Part shown: piece by piece, positions 34,156 to 45,646 of the stretch | Numbering within the stretch: the stretch's first letter is position 1 | Layout of the letters: every line of letters starts with the position of its first letter | Made by a program: the position numbers and the translations under genes | Assembly (NCBI RefSeq): GCF_008831285.2 | Contig: NC_045145.1 | Location: forward strand, 7,004,802-7,068,801 | Source: Nymphaea colorata | Lineage: Eukaryota > Streptophyta > Magnoliopsida > Nymphaeales > Nymphaeaceae | Length of the DNA stretch: 64,000 bases | Reading direction: 5' to 3' | The notes under the pieces: generated by a model | Told to the model about the DNA's origin: nothing | Database searches by the model: none | What the model saw: the letters and a program-made list of their open reading frames with translations, nothing else

Positions 34156-35019
34156 ATGATATCTGCAAATTTGAGTACTATTCCTGAGTTAAATGGTTCG
34201 AATTTTAAGGACTGGAAAGAAACAATCATGATTGTTCTGGGTTATATGGATCTAGACCTTGCATTTAGGGAGTCGTGCCCACCTCATCCAACAGATGAAA
34301 GTTCCCATGAAGATAAGCGGTACTTTGAACGGTGGGAATGCTCAAACCGCATGTGTCTAATGATCATGAAGAGATCAATTACAGAAAACTTTAGAGGCTC
34401 AATTAATGAAAAGGCTAGTGCCAAAGTGTTCCTCGAAGAGATTGAAAAACGTTTTGCTAAAAACGAAAAGGCTGAAACAAGCATTCTTTTGAGTAAACTT
34501 GTGACGCTTAGGTATAAAGACAATGAGAACATACGGGAGCACATTATGGAAATGTCTCATCTTGCTTCAAAATTACATGCACTAGGTTTGAGGTTACCTG
34601 AAGACTTTATAGTGCATATGGTTCTCCTTTCTCTTTCACCACAGTTTGGACAGTTTAAAGTTAGTTATAATTGTTAGAAGGAGAAATGGACTCTTAATGA
34701 GCTCATTTTGTACTGTGTGGAAGAAGATGAGAGATTGAAGCATGATAGGATAGAAAGTGCTCACTTGGCTATTACGCCTAAAAGTAATAAAAGAAAGACT
34801 GTTAAGGAAATTGCAGTTGATCACGCATCTATTAAGAAACAAAAAAAGCATAAGGAAGGCAAATCATGCTGCTTCTTTTGTAAGGATGAAAGTCATATGA
34901 AGAAAGATTTTACTAAGTATCACGCATGGCGTAAAAAGAAAGGTACGATTCTCACTTTGGTTTGTTCTGAGGTTAATTTAATTTCAGTATTTAATTTCAG
35001 TACCAAGACACTTGGTGGG
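34156..35019 (+). pseudogene. Copia gag with one internal stop
   Basis: The frame starts at M-I-S-A-N-L-S-T-I-P-E-L-N-G-S-N-F, the usual start of this gag class. It continues through L-A-F-R-E and the UBN2-type core (S-I-L-L-S-K-L-V-T-L-R-Y). A TAG at about 34675 interrupts the frame, which then resumes unchanged with K-E-K-W-T-L-N-E-L and a zinc knuckle whose C-x2-C and H remain (C-C-F-F-C-K-D-E-S-H) but whose last cysteine is replaced by aspartate. An upstream in-frame ATG at 33985 exists, but the family start is the one given. Confidence 0.85.
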
Positions 35020-36857
35020 TAGATTCGATTGCTACTACTCACATAAGTGTTTCTATGCAGAGCTGCCTAAATTGTCAGACACAAATTGATGCTGAAAGAT
35101 TCATCTATGTGGGTGATGACAAAAAGGCGAAGGTTGAAGTCATAGTAGATTTTCAGTTATTGTTAAAGATTGGTTGTTATTTGAATTTGACAGAAACTGA
35201 TGTACTACCGTCTTTTAGACAAAATTTGATTTTTTATTTCTTTACTGAACAAATTTGGTTATTATTGTTCATTTGGAGGAAATAAATTTAAGTTGTTTTT
35301 GCATTCAAATTTGATTGTTACTGGTTCTTTGTCTAGTAGCAATAACATTTATTTGCTTGATACGGTTGCTTCATTTCATGAAACCTTGCATGTTACGTCT
35401 AGTGGTACTAAAAGAAAGTTAGCTAATGAGAATTCTGCTATGTTGTAGCATAGACGCTTATGACATATTTCTGAAAAGGGAATAAAAAGGCTTATGTCGA
35501 ATAGAATTCTTGAGTCTCTTGATTTGGTAGACTTTAATGTTTACATTGAATGTATAAAGGGAAAACGAACAAACATTAAGGGATTATAATTTTTATAATC
35601 CATCTAGTAAGTCTTTCTTTGAAACGGGAAATGTCCATTTCTTTGAGGATATTGAGTTTGAGGAGGTGATTAGGTTAGAAGCATTGCCTTTGAAGATGGA
35701 CCTAAGTCCACTCATACGGATGTTGTAAGCAATTGTCAGGTATTCATTCCTGCCATTGTTCTATCAACATATTCAGAAGAAGACAATGATGTCGATCTCC
35801 CTATTGAAGAACAAACTCAACAACCTATCTATGGGCTAAAGCATGCTTCCCGTTAGTGGTATTACAAATTTCATCAAGTTATAGTTTCATTTGGTTTCGA
35901 GACTAATATGGTTGATGAATGAGTATACCAAAAACTTCAGTGGGGTAAATTTATTTTTCTGATTTTATATATCGTTGATATATTACTGGCAAGTAATGAT
36001 GTGGGCATATTGCATGAAATTAAGAAATTTTGTCAACAAAGTTTGACATGAAAGATCTTGGTGATGCATCTTTTGTATTGGAGATCTGAATATTTTGAGA
36101 TCGTTCTCGGAGTATTCTTGGATTATCACAAAAGACCTATATTGATAAGGTGCTTCAGTGATATGACATGAAGGATTGTAAACCAGAAGATACTCCACTT
36201 GCTAAAGGAGACAAGTTTAGTCTCAAAAAGTGCCCTAAAAGTGAAATCGAATCTAAGGAAATGGAAAGGATTCCTTATTCATCTGTTCTGGGAAGCCTTA
36301 TGTATGCTCAGGTTTGTACTCATCCGAATATTGCATTTATCATTGGAATGTTAGGCAGATACTTAAGTGATCCTGATATGGATCATTGTAAAGCAGCCAA
36401 AAGAGTTTTGAGGTACTTACAAAGAACAAAAGATTTTATGCTCATATACAAGAAGCCAGACCAGTTGGAGATCATTGGGTATTCAGATTATGACTTTGCT
36501 AGGGGCCAAGACAGTAGCATAGCATGTTACGAGGCAGCTAATTATGCTTTGTAGTTGCAGAATTTTGTCACGGGGCTATGCATTATGAATGGTGTAGAAA
36601 GACCACTAAAGTTATTGTGTGACAATAATTCAGCAGTCATGTACTCTTATAACAGTCGTAGTTTGTCAAAGTCGAAGCACATCGACATAAAGTTTTTGGC
36701 TGTTCAAAAAAGGATACAGAATGGTCAGGTGTCTTTAGAGCATATTGGGACAAACTCTATGATTGCGGATCCGCTTACCAAGGGTTTAACACATAAGGTC
36801 TTTCACGAACATGTTGTTTGTATGAGAGTGTTATCCTTGGATGATGTGTTGGTTTAG
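35000..36857 (+). pseudogene. Deleted Copia pol: protease, reverse transcriptase tail, RNase H
   Basis: After a frameshift, W-W-V-D-S-I-A-T-T-H-I marks the protease active-site region with its glycine lost. A pre-integrase relic near 35440-35580 reads H-R-R-L, then I-S-E-K-G-I-K-R-L. Integrase is almost wholly missing. Reverse transcriptase reappears near 35830 with Y-G-L-K-H-A-S-R. The Y-V-D-D-equivalent, near 35960, is decayed to I-V-D-I. Frames at 36168-36554 (S-L-M-Y-A-Q-V-C-T-H-P-N-I-A) and 36555-36857 (L-C-D-N-N-S-A-V, then K-S-K-H-I-D-I-K) carry the RT C-terminus and RNase H. The usual S-T-S-G-Y serine-rich block is deleted between them. Confidence 0.85.
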
Positions 36858-37253
36858 TGGGAGTTTGTATTTTGTTTGCTCTTATGTATAGACACATATT
36901 CAGTTTTTTGCATAATAAAGTTTAAAGTTCTTTGGTTTCATTTTGTATTTATGTATTTTTTTATCTCCATGAGGTTTTAAAGTTGGACGAGTTGAGAATA
37001 GACATGTTGTAATCACATTACATGTAATTCTCATGCTATACATCCATATCAGATATATGTCATTGGTTGTGTTAACATTTGTGATCATTGAAGGTTTAGC
37101 TAATTTTGATATAGCGAAAGCCGCTTTGGTTCTGTGTTGATATGATCATGAACGAGATTGGTGAAAATGACGTTTAATAAGATAGCAGTTATCAGCTCCT
37201 AAGGTTATGTAATATCTGAATATATAAAGACATATTTGGCTCAAGTGGGAGAT

Positions 37254-37723
37254 TGTAAGATCATTTGGTGGGCCGGCATATGTCTATGAGGAATTTCAGA
37301 CATTATGGCTGTCTTAAGATAAATATCCGCAGTGATTGTGTTTTGAGATATTACGTCATTTTAGATGGTATGAGGTGATTTTGAAATGTATAGATACTTG
37401 TACGCAATTACAGACTCTTTGATGGGTTGAATCCGTAATTGCCCTTAATATAAAATGGTAGTGGTCCGTGGGGTCGTGCGAATGGTTGCTTGAGACATTG
37501 GTTTCTAGGGTTTCCTCTTTCCCATCTGAGAGAGACCTCACGTACACTGCACGTACTCTAGAAGACTCTACTGTGATCTTTCCGTGCACCAGTTTAGATG
37601 GATTCAAGTACGCTTCCACTACAGTTAAGATTTTCTTTTGGTTTCAATGATTTAGTATGAACATGATCCTGTTTAGGGTATATACGTTTAGTTTTGTATA
37701 TGCATGAGGGAGAAATCCCAACA
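37254..37723 (+). repeat. 3' LTR of the Copia element
   Basis: 470 bases beginning TGTAAGATCATTTGG directly after the polypurine tract (AAGTGGGAGAT, about 37243-37253). It has an extra 19 bases near 37558 and lacks 3 bases near 37331 relative to the 5' LTR, which accounts for the 16-base length difference. Confidence 0.95.
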
Positions 37724-39005
37724 GATAAAAGACAACTTTTTAAAATTAGTGGAATGTACATCTTTTGATTTCTTCTCTTGAGAATTGCTAAAACAATAGA
37801 CGCTGGGCTGCAGAGAGATCGTTGTGATATTGTGCAACAACTTTGCCACCAGCCCGATAATGGCATTTAAGATCCTGCGCAACAGTTTCGCCAACACATC
37901 CCTCGAGGTTAAGGCATCCACCTTGTAGAATTATCAATGAAATTATCCAGAAGAAGAACAGATGAAGTTGGCCGTTTCCACTGAGGGTTCAATATATAGA
38001 GGATGAATAAATCCTAGCCTAACTTTTGCGAAGAAATGGGCGATTGTCATAAAGTTGTCCTAGAGGAGTCTAAGTCAGCTACAAAAGATGCTCGAAGGCA
38101 GAGGTAAAGATAGGCAGACAAATTGCACCCGTCCCTATATCACTGCAGATTTGAAATCCTTGGTTTTCAAATCTGACCTCCCCTCCCCTGCCCATACACA
38201 CACTTTTTACATTAGAGTGTGGATTTGAAATCCACGTTAAAGGTAGAAACTGAAATCCACAGTGATACAACTATGGATTTTAATTATTTTAGATTTGAGA
38301 TTCCCTTGAATCTAAGATCTGGAAAATCAAACACACCCTTAGTTTATTGCCTTCCTAGTACTATAGCATATAATCTGGGCTGATAAAGTGAATTCATCCA
38401 CAGTCACTTCTAGGAAGTGATAGGTGCTAGAATGGGCTGCACGCCTTTCATGCGGCACCATGCGTGTAGCTTTGATAATTCAAATAAGAAGCTAGATGTT
38501 ACAGTGTGTTGCTTGAGCATGTCAGTGTGCTCATTCGAAAGGAGAGAAAAATATGTAAAATGGTGTTTGATTGACAGCCCAAAATCAGGTTTTAGATTAA
38601 ACATTATTTTAAGCACGTTCAGACAACTAATTGGGTTTAATTTGTCAAAACTCAACTTTGATAAAACCTAGTCCTTATAGCGAACCTCAAAAGCCTGCAA
38701 GTTTTATGGGCAAAACTGATTTTTGCCCCCTCTCGAGTTGTCTTGTCATTCAAGCATCCAAGCTAAGTTAATTTTAAAAACTGAGTTTTACTAGGCACCT
38801 CTGTAAAATTTTGGTATGTGGTGTGCAAGAAAATAAGACAGAGAGAGAGGATCGTTCTTGAAGGGGCTGATAGATAGGAACTCCTCCTTCTTCCGCAAGT
38901 CCAGCACTAATTTTGGTGCCTTGAATAATGCTCCGTTATAGTTTAACTTGCACATACATGCCCCTCACATTGTTTTACCGTTCTTCAATATTAATGTTTC
39001 ATTGT

Positions 39006-39008
<3 letters not shown>

Positions 39009-39092
<84 letters not shown>
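39009..39092. repeat. (TA)n microsatellite, about 84 bases
   Basis: Uninterrupted AT/TA dinucleotides. The open frames of alternating Y and I here are artefacts. Confidence 0.97.
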
Positions 39093-39096
<4 letters not shown>

Positions 39097-40090
39097 AATT
39101 ATTTGAACTTGGCATAGTGTTCTACTTGGAATTCCACAAGTTGTGTTCACATTTTTAGTTGGGACGTCTCTCTCTCTCTCTCTCTCTCTGAGGAAGCATT
39201 TTATGTTAAACTTAATTAGTCACGGGCAGAACATGCATGCTAAAAGACAATCATCAGTTTCTTCCTTCTAGGTTATTCATTTCTACACATATTTGTAGCT
39301 ATTGACCAAGAATTCATACAAAATTTGGACAGCTGACATGTCAGCAAATTTGGATTTTTGGTTTCCTCCTTACAACAAGTGGTTCCTTCCTATTGCACAC
39401 TCATCTTGCTCTATCAGAAATTTTACCAAGCTACAGTGATAAAACAAATATATGTTTACCATGTAATTTCAAGCTTTCCATGCATTTCAGGCTAGAAAAG
39501 TATCCTTCTTGACCCACCACCCATTCACCTTTTTTTTTCTCTTTTGTCCTTCCCCCACCTGCCCTTTTCTTGTGGTCGTGTCTGGATTGTGGTTTATTTC
39601 CTCTTGGTGGCGCATTTGGGAGGAGCGCAACAACAAGGTCTCTAGGGGCACATTTTTTCATCAGAGTTTGTGGCACGCATTGTAGGATGTCCACTTTACT
39701 ATTCGGCTACGACGCCGTCATTCGTTTGCTTCTGGGTGACTCTGCCGCTTCACTTGTCCACTCTCTCTCCACCCTTCTTATTTTGTTCTATTGTGCTGCT
39801 AACTTGTATATTTTGTTCTTTTTGTTTTGGCAGCTTGTTCTTGTAGTTAGATGACTTATTGTCCCCAAATTTTGTTATATATTTTCATTTCATGGCTCTC
39901 TCTCTCTATCTCTCTTTATATATATATATATAACCTACTTTTTCCTTTCTTTCCTACTTCTTTTGATAGTCATCCCCCAACCTAGACCGGTAGACCTTAA
40001 GAAGGGGAAAAGATTCCAAAGTCCATGCCAATGTTAAGGCTAGGTCAACTCATTTCCACGAATAATCACTAAAAAAGGTTAGACATGATG

Positions 40091-40162
40091 AAGAGAGAGA
40101 GAGAGAGAGAGAGAGAGAACTTAGACAAATAGGTTACACACACACACACACACACACACACA
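40091..40162. repeat. (GA)n and (CA)n microsatellite pair
   Basis: About 28 bases of GA and, 16 bases on, about 28 bases of CA. Confidence 0.95.
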
Positions 40163-40994
40163 AATAGACAAATAGGTAAAACTTGTTTTCTGTCTGCATT
40201 TTGTATCTCAACGACGTTTGAAGGTTGATAATTTGAATAGTTCACCCATAGAACAACCATTAGATGTCACACGACCTTTAGGTGCTTTAAGATTATATGG
40301 ATCTGCTTGGTGTTGGCTAAACTATTTTATTTTTGCGATCAAGAAACACATTGACTTATAAAAGTTGAAGGATAACCTGAAAGCAAGTGCAGAATATAGT
40401 CAGTCATATGCTCTCATATGACACCAATTTCCTTCTTGGTAGATCATCTTTATGATATTCTTTTGCTCTTTCATTCTCTCTTGTTCCCTCTCCTTATTCG
40501 TACATGCATATACATGTTCGCAGGACCTAATAAGCATACACATGCACAAAGACATATAGTATGCAATTTTGTTTGGAATAACATTAACCAAATTATGTAA
40601 CTAACCTAATCAAGTCCAGATCAAGAGCTTGTGTTCTGGATTTGATATTGAAGTAGTACTATCAAATTATGAGTAATACAATTAAACCTGGATTATGTGC
40701 AAAAGTACTCCATCCAGAAGTTGTAGATTTACTATATTTGGATATATAAAAAATTGTGTACCAATTTTAAAACAGCATGTTTGTACATCCATCTTAACAT
40801 TGGAGTTTAAACAAGAGAAACAATTTACCAACTTCCACTTGTGCCAAAATAAGCACAACAATATTTGTCCAATGCTACACTTTCACAAGTAATTCTTTTT
40901 TTTTTTTCAGACGAAATTGAACCCAACTTTCTTATGATGTTAATGCTGTTCCTTACTCTCATGGGAACGTCAAGGGGAAAGTCAGAATCTCCAC

Positions 40995-41235
40995 TGGGGG
41001 TTGGTGCAATGGCTGAGACAAGGGCCAGTAGGTGGTCGGTTTCCGTTTCAAATCCCTATGGCTCCAGCCCTCTTTGCTGCAAAAGGAGGTCATTGACATG
41101 CAAGTTGAAACAAGGTGGGGGTGGTATTCGAGACACTGAAAGTAGGCTTTGTACTCTGAGAGGATAAGGGGTTGGGTGGGGGCTTCGGCTTTCTTTTGGG
41201 TGGTGCCCAGTCACCCGAAGAGGGAGAAAAGACAG
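40995..41235 (+). repeat. tRNA-derived SINE-like element, type 1
   Basis: A pol III A-box-like TGGTGCAATGGCTGAG (about 41002) is followed about 40 bases later by a B-box-like GTTTCAAATCCC (about 41045-41056), the spacing of a tRNA promoter. The body is unrelated to a tRNA. A length of about 240 bp fits plant SINEs. No target duplication was identified. Confidence 0.5.
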
Positions 41236-41683
41236 AAGAGATAGAAAGACCTTAAATCTCAAATGTATTTTAAATTAATGGAAAGTGTAAATAGACCTAG
41301 TAGCAAAGACATGTCGCTTCAATTTTCTTGATGCTATGAGTCTATTCTTGAGCACTTTACAAGGATAAAGACATACTAACTTCTCACCAAGCATCGATGC
41401 AGCCCCAAAACCCTGGGGAAGACATGATTCTCCTCCCACCCACTTCAATAGAAAATAGTGGGCAAAAAACCTGAAATTTCAACTACCAGCTTTAGCCAAA
41501 TGCCATTAAACACAAATTACTCATCTTTGGAGGATACATGCATGCTGAATATTAAGTGGGCATACTTGGATCAGTTGCATGCTCTTATACATATGAAGAG
41601 TATATCGATGTGTATGTCTGTAATAGATTCAGCCTCTCTCTAAATGCTTTGAAAACATGGACATCCATGACCATGCACCCCAA

Positions 41684-41775
41684 GGGGCATAGCGTAGCTG
41701 TCCAGGCTGAGAGTTGCACTGATGATGCGTCCTCAGTTTGATTCACGTAAGTGCTACTCTTTTGAACTGCGATGG
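41684..41775 (+). repeat. SINE-like head, type 2 copy 1
   Basis: GGGGCATAGCGTAGCTGTCC carries an A-box-like core, and about 45 bases on GTTTGATTCAC is B-box-like. The same head occurs at about 46421 (minus strand) and 59394. The body is too diverged to delimit. Confidence 0.45.
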
Positions 41776-42072
41776 TGGCTGCACGACACTTGAATTAAAA
41801 AGTATACCATAATCCAGGTCGTGAAGCAGTCCTAAATGGGGGTAAAGAAAAAGGGGGTAGCTTTGCCTCTCACGAACTGCCACATGATCGATCATGGACT
41901 GTTTCTCACATAAATAAACAAAAGCATCCAAATCCTATGTCGGCCACATATAGCTAGGGGTAAATATTCTTTGGTTGCACCCGCCAAACAAGTCACCGCT
42001 AGCCGTTCAGCTTTCATGGCTCATCAGCACGACTTCCACAAGAAAACACACACGCACACACACATAGCGACG

Positions 42073-42074
<2 letters not shown>

Positions 42075-42130
<56 letters not shown>
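42075..42130. repeat. (GA)n microsatellite, 56 bases
   Basis: Uninterrupted GA dinucleotides just after a short CA tract. Confidence 0.97.
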
Positions 42131-42134
<4 letters not shown>

Positions 42135-42765
42135 AGCTGCAACATCAAAATGCTCCTGTCCACGGATCCAGAAGTTGCAATTATTGACTACATAACCTTC
42201 ATAATAATGTCAACTTCACAGGCCCGTATGAAAACAAAGGTCCGTGAACCTCCCATGCCTTTCTTTCCTTAGGGCTATGCCCCACCTCCATTCGACCCCA
42301 CCCAGCAAAGAAAGGAAAATTCTTCTATGTTAACCTTATAAGTAATGGTATTACACGGCTCATACATTGTTTCTTTGATTGAACTTCAATCATTGAGTAG
42401 GCATTCCGGCTAACATTGTTTGGCACTTCACCCAAGTTCTTTTGTTTTGTTGGGCAGGAAGACAAATTCTTCCAGCTTATATGATTGCACTTTACACCCC
42501 CTCGAGTCACGCAAATAACAGAAATTTGCTTCCTCTAGTTGTCTAAAATTCACTTTGTCCATGCTTCTATCCCGTCAACTATGCTAGAGTAGTTGCTTTT
42601 TTCTTTTTCTGTTCCCCCATTTAATTTTCCATGCTTCCGATTCACATATTACTCAACATTTCACTTGCTGAGAACCATGATCAATATCGTTTAATTCCAA
42701 TATCCGGCCATATAATGTACTCATCTTTATAAGGTTAAAGGTTCTATTTTTTTTCTTTTTTAACG

Positions 42766-42955
42766 GAGACATTAGGGGTGGAGCGAGGAAATTCTGGTTA
42801 AAGATCACAAGTTATATAGTTTTAAATTTTGAAGGGGCACCTGTATATAAATGAGAAAAACTGGTGTGTAGTTTCAATATGAAAACAAACATTTTTTGTG
42901 GGCATGTGTGGGCACTTGCGCACACCATGCCCACACTGCCTCCACCCTCATAGAG
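42766..42955. repeat. Dispersed repeat, AATTCTGG-GGAG module, copy 2
   Basis: It opens TAGGGGTGGAGCGAGG and closes GCCTCCACCCTCA, an imperfect inverse. Inside, AAATTCTGGTTAAAG and CTGTATATAAATGAG match 6101-6200. Target duplication not found. It looks like a small inverted-repeat transposon of another family. Confidence 0.5.
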
Positions 42956-43084
42956 ATTTAATATCTTTAAATCATTGCTCTCACTAGGTTTAATAGTTTA
43001 ATATGAAGATGGCCTATGTCATTCAGAGTGCCTTGACTTGTAAATAGAAAAGCTTCTAGATCCAGTTGGCCAACCCTTACAGTA

Positions 43085-43375
43085 GAGTGGCTGCTCAGGC
43101 TGTACATGAGCTGAGTCGAGCTTGAGCTTGGTTAGCTCAACTCGACTAATAGCTCTGCTCAAGCTTGAGTCGAGCTCAACCTGATAGACCAAGTTCCAGC
43201 TTGAGCATTTAAGCTTGTTTACCAACTCTCCATTGGACTTGATTGAGTTTAATTGAGTTAAATTCATGCAACTCAAATTCAACTAATTTATAAACAAGTT
43301 TTCAAGTAAGCTGGAGCTTAACGAACCAAATTTGAGTTGACCTCGAGTTGGCTCAACTCGCTGTAGTGAAGTCTT
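43085..43375. repeat. GAGCTCGAG/GAGTTGAG-rich dispersed repeat, copy 2
   Basis: It starts CAGGCTGTACATGAGCTGAG and ends GGCTCAACTCGCTGTAGTG. It is packed with GAGCTTGAG/CTCAACTCG words and has an AT-rich middle. The layout fits a non-autonomous inverted-repeat element, but no 8-bp duplication was found. Confidence 0.5.
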
Positions 43376-43679
43376 CGTTATTCTATCCAACTATAGACTG
43401 CTCCTTCATGTATTGGTTAAGGTTGTTCTCTTGGAGGTAGTATTTGGGAGCTGCATCCATTCCTGTGATTTTCCAGTTGATTGGTATATGTCTCAATGGG
43501 GCCCCTCTCTCTCTCTCTTGTTAAAATATTTAAACAACCGCAAACCAGGAACTGAAATATTCACTGCATACAGTTGTCAAGATGAAAATACAGATACACA
43601 GAAGAGGCATGAAGTAACAGAATTGCATCCTTAAAAGCCCCCCCATCCTTGGCCATAGCTGGTGAGTGAATCATACCCA

Positions 43680-45028
43680 ATGGAAAGTTTCACCACACCT
43701 CTCTGTCTGCTCACACTCACTTCTCTGCTCTGCTCTGCTTCTGCACAACATGGGAGAGGGGAAAATCCATCGGCCGTGGTTATCGGCACAGTTTTCTGTG
43801 ACACCTGCTCTCAGCGAAGATTTGCAAGCACCAGCCACTTCATTTCTGGTTGGTACTTCTTGTTCTATTGCCTCTTGCTTTTCTTTTAGCCTTTTCTTTT
43901 CTCCTGTATGGAGAAACCATATCCTAAAATGGTGGTCTTTTTTTTCACCATGCACAATGGTCTGAGGGAGCTGCTTCTCCGTGTAATTGTGTTTCTTGTC
44001 ACTGCATGGAGAAACCATATCCTAAAATGGTGGTCATTTTTTTCTTTTCTCACCACGCACAATGGTCTGAGGGAGATGCTTCTCCGTGTAATTGTTTTTC
44101 TTACTCTATACTCTAAAGCACTCCATAAGCATCCTTCATTCCATGATAAAAGAAGATAAGCACCAACTTCGTGCATCTTTTCCCCGCATGTACTGATCAA
44201 AGAAAATTAGTACTAACTTCACCTCCATTTCTTACTTTTGCAGGTGCTACTGTTGCGATAGAATGTGGTGATGGGAAAGGGAGATCAACATTTAAACAAG
44301 AAGTTCAGACTGACAGAGGAGGAGAATTCAAAATGGAATTGTCATTTCCTGTCAACCACAATAGAACAAGGATCAAGAGATGTTCTGTGATGTTGGTGAG
44401 GAGTAGCGAGCCTGATTGCTCCGTCATATCAAAAGCAGTTTCCTCTGCACTGAAACTGAAGTCGATAAGGGCAGGACTCCACATCTTTTCTGCAGGTTTT
44501 TTCACCTTCAAGCCTCTACATCAACCTGACGTATGCTCCCAGAAGCCCATCCTGACGCCCTTCAAGCATGGTGCTTTCCCCTTCCATGGCGTTGCTCGGC
44601 GAGGGTCATTAATCGCAGCAAAGCGGTCAAAGAGATCTCTTTCAGGAATTCTGAACCCAACAGGATTCTTTTCACCACCCACAATTCCATTGATTCCATC
44701 ACCACCAGCTTTTTCTTTCCCTTTTCCACCAAATCCCTTTCAGCCACCGCCATCTGTTCTTCCTATTCCTCCACCAGCAAACCCATTCCCAAATCCATTT
44801 CAGCCACCTCCTTTCTTCAGCTTCCCTAACCCCCCAAACCCATTTCAATCACCCCCATACTTCCCACGAATTCCATTCCTCAATCCGCCGCCACCACCAC
44901 CGTTTTTCTCCTTCCCTCCATTCCCTTTCCCTCCGAACCCATTTCATCCCCCTTCACCGCTGATTCCAGGCATTCCCCCAGCAGCCCCAGCTAAAACTGC
45001 AGCAAAGAAGGCCACTTCCCATGCCTGA
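43680..45028 (+). CDS. Ole e 1-domain proline-rich (extensin-like) wall protein
   Basis: Two exons, 43680-43848 and 44244-45028, split a glycine codon and give 317 residues. Residues 1-22 form a signal peptide (L-C-L-L-T-L-T-S-L-L-C-S-A-S-A). A pollen Ole e 1-type domain follows (about 33-155) with V-I-G-T-V-F-C-D-T-C-S-Q and F-S-A-G-F-F-T-F-K-P. Its six cysteines lie at about 40, 43, 64, 103, 115 and 154. From about 185 the protein is dominated by proline and phenylalanine with irregular P-N-P-F-Q-P-P-P units and ends in a lysine/alanine-rich tail. Family members are secreted cell-wall proteins; no enzymatic role is known. Two dibasic/basic clusters (K-R-S-K-R) separate domain and tail. Which tissue expresses it cannot be told. 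Confidence 0.88.
43849..44243 (+). repeat. Intron with a 98-bp tandem duplication
   Basis: Two units, starting near 43908 and 44006, share ATGGAGAAACCATATCCTAA and TGGTCTGAGGGAG and end near 44104. The unit makes up half of the intron of the proline-rich protein gene. An 8-base T/C-rich indel separates the copies. Confidence 0.85.
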
Positions 45029-45544
45029 ATGGACCAAAAGATCTAGAGAGAAATGCGTATTTGGGCTCCGCTCAAAAACATCCACTTTTATAGCAATTAG
45101 TCCCCGCAAATGGACAACATATCTGTTTCTGCATTGAATGCGTTAGCAAGTTTGCCATACATGGATTATGTTCATAACGAACAGTAACGTGTAATTTGCG
45201 AGAGTTTAGTTATTAAGGGAGTTATCAAGCAAAGTAGGTAGATTTTGAAATGTTTCTTTGGTATCAAAAGTGGTAAGATAAAGATGTTCTATGGTTTCAG
45301 AAGTTCTCAAATCTGTTTACAATTTTAGACAACCGGATCTTCCAGAGTAATCATGCTGTAACTAGAAGACTGATTGGATTCAAGGAACTATTATAAAAGC
45401 TGATGCAACAGAACAGCGGACATCTGTTAGGCCAGCATTCTCCACCGCTGCCAAAGCAAAGCATTTAAATAAGCGTATGAAGGACACCCGGTTATTGACC
45501 CTCTTAATGTAAAACACTCTTTTATGTTGGCTTCCTGATTGGAT
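45029..45544. other. 3' flank of the proline-rich gene, nothing else seen
   Basis: Expected to include the 3' UTR. No other feature was recognised. Confidence 0.35.
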
Positions 45545-45645
45545 GCTCTAAGAGACGTAGCATAGTTGGACGGGCTGATGAGCCAAAAAGCTCTAAGAGA
45601 CGTAGCATAGTTGAACGGGCTGATGAACAAAAAAAAAAAAAAAAA
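45545..45645. repeat. 45-bp tandem duplication and poly(A) run
   Basis: GCTCTAAGAGACGTAGCATA begins at 45545 and again at 45590 with two or three differences between units; an A run (about 45628-45646) follows. Confidence 0.85.
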
Positions 45646-45646
45646 A

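Larger units (their letters stand above)
31925..37723 (+). mobile_element. Copia LTR retrotransposon, complete ends, defective inside
   Basis: It is bounded by two LTRs and an exact 5-bp target duplication GATAA (31920-31924 and 37724-37728). Plant Copia features are in order: 5' LTR, primer-binding site, long leader, gag, protease remnant, pre-integrase remnant, reverse transcriptase tail, RNase H, polypurine tract and 3' LTR. The protein-coding part has stops, frameshifts and deletions (most of integrase and the front of reverse transcriptase are missing), so the copy cannot move on its own. At 5.8 kb its total size looks normal only because the leader is unusually long. Confidence 0.93.
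37729..40994. other. Intergenic with microsatellites
   Basis: No gene was recognised in about 3.3 kb. Long (TA)n at 39009-39092; (CT)n at about 39169-39189 and 39895-39915; (GA)n at about 40091-40118; (CA)n at about 40135-40162. Confidence 0.4.

Noticed and set aside
38965-39150. Open frame of repeated I-Y
   Set aside because: Translation of the (TA)n microsatellite.
42000-42195. Open frame with T-H and R-E runs
   Set aside because: Translation of CA and GA microsatellites.
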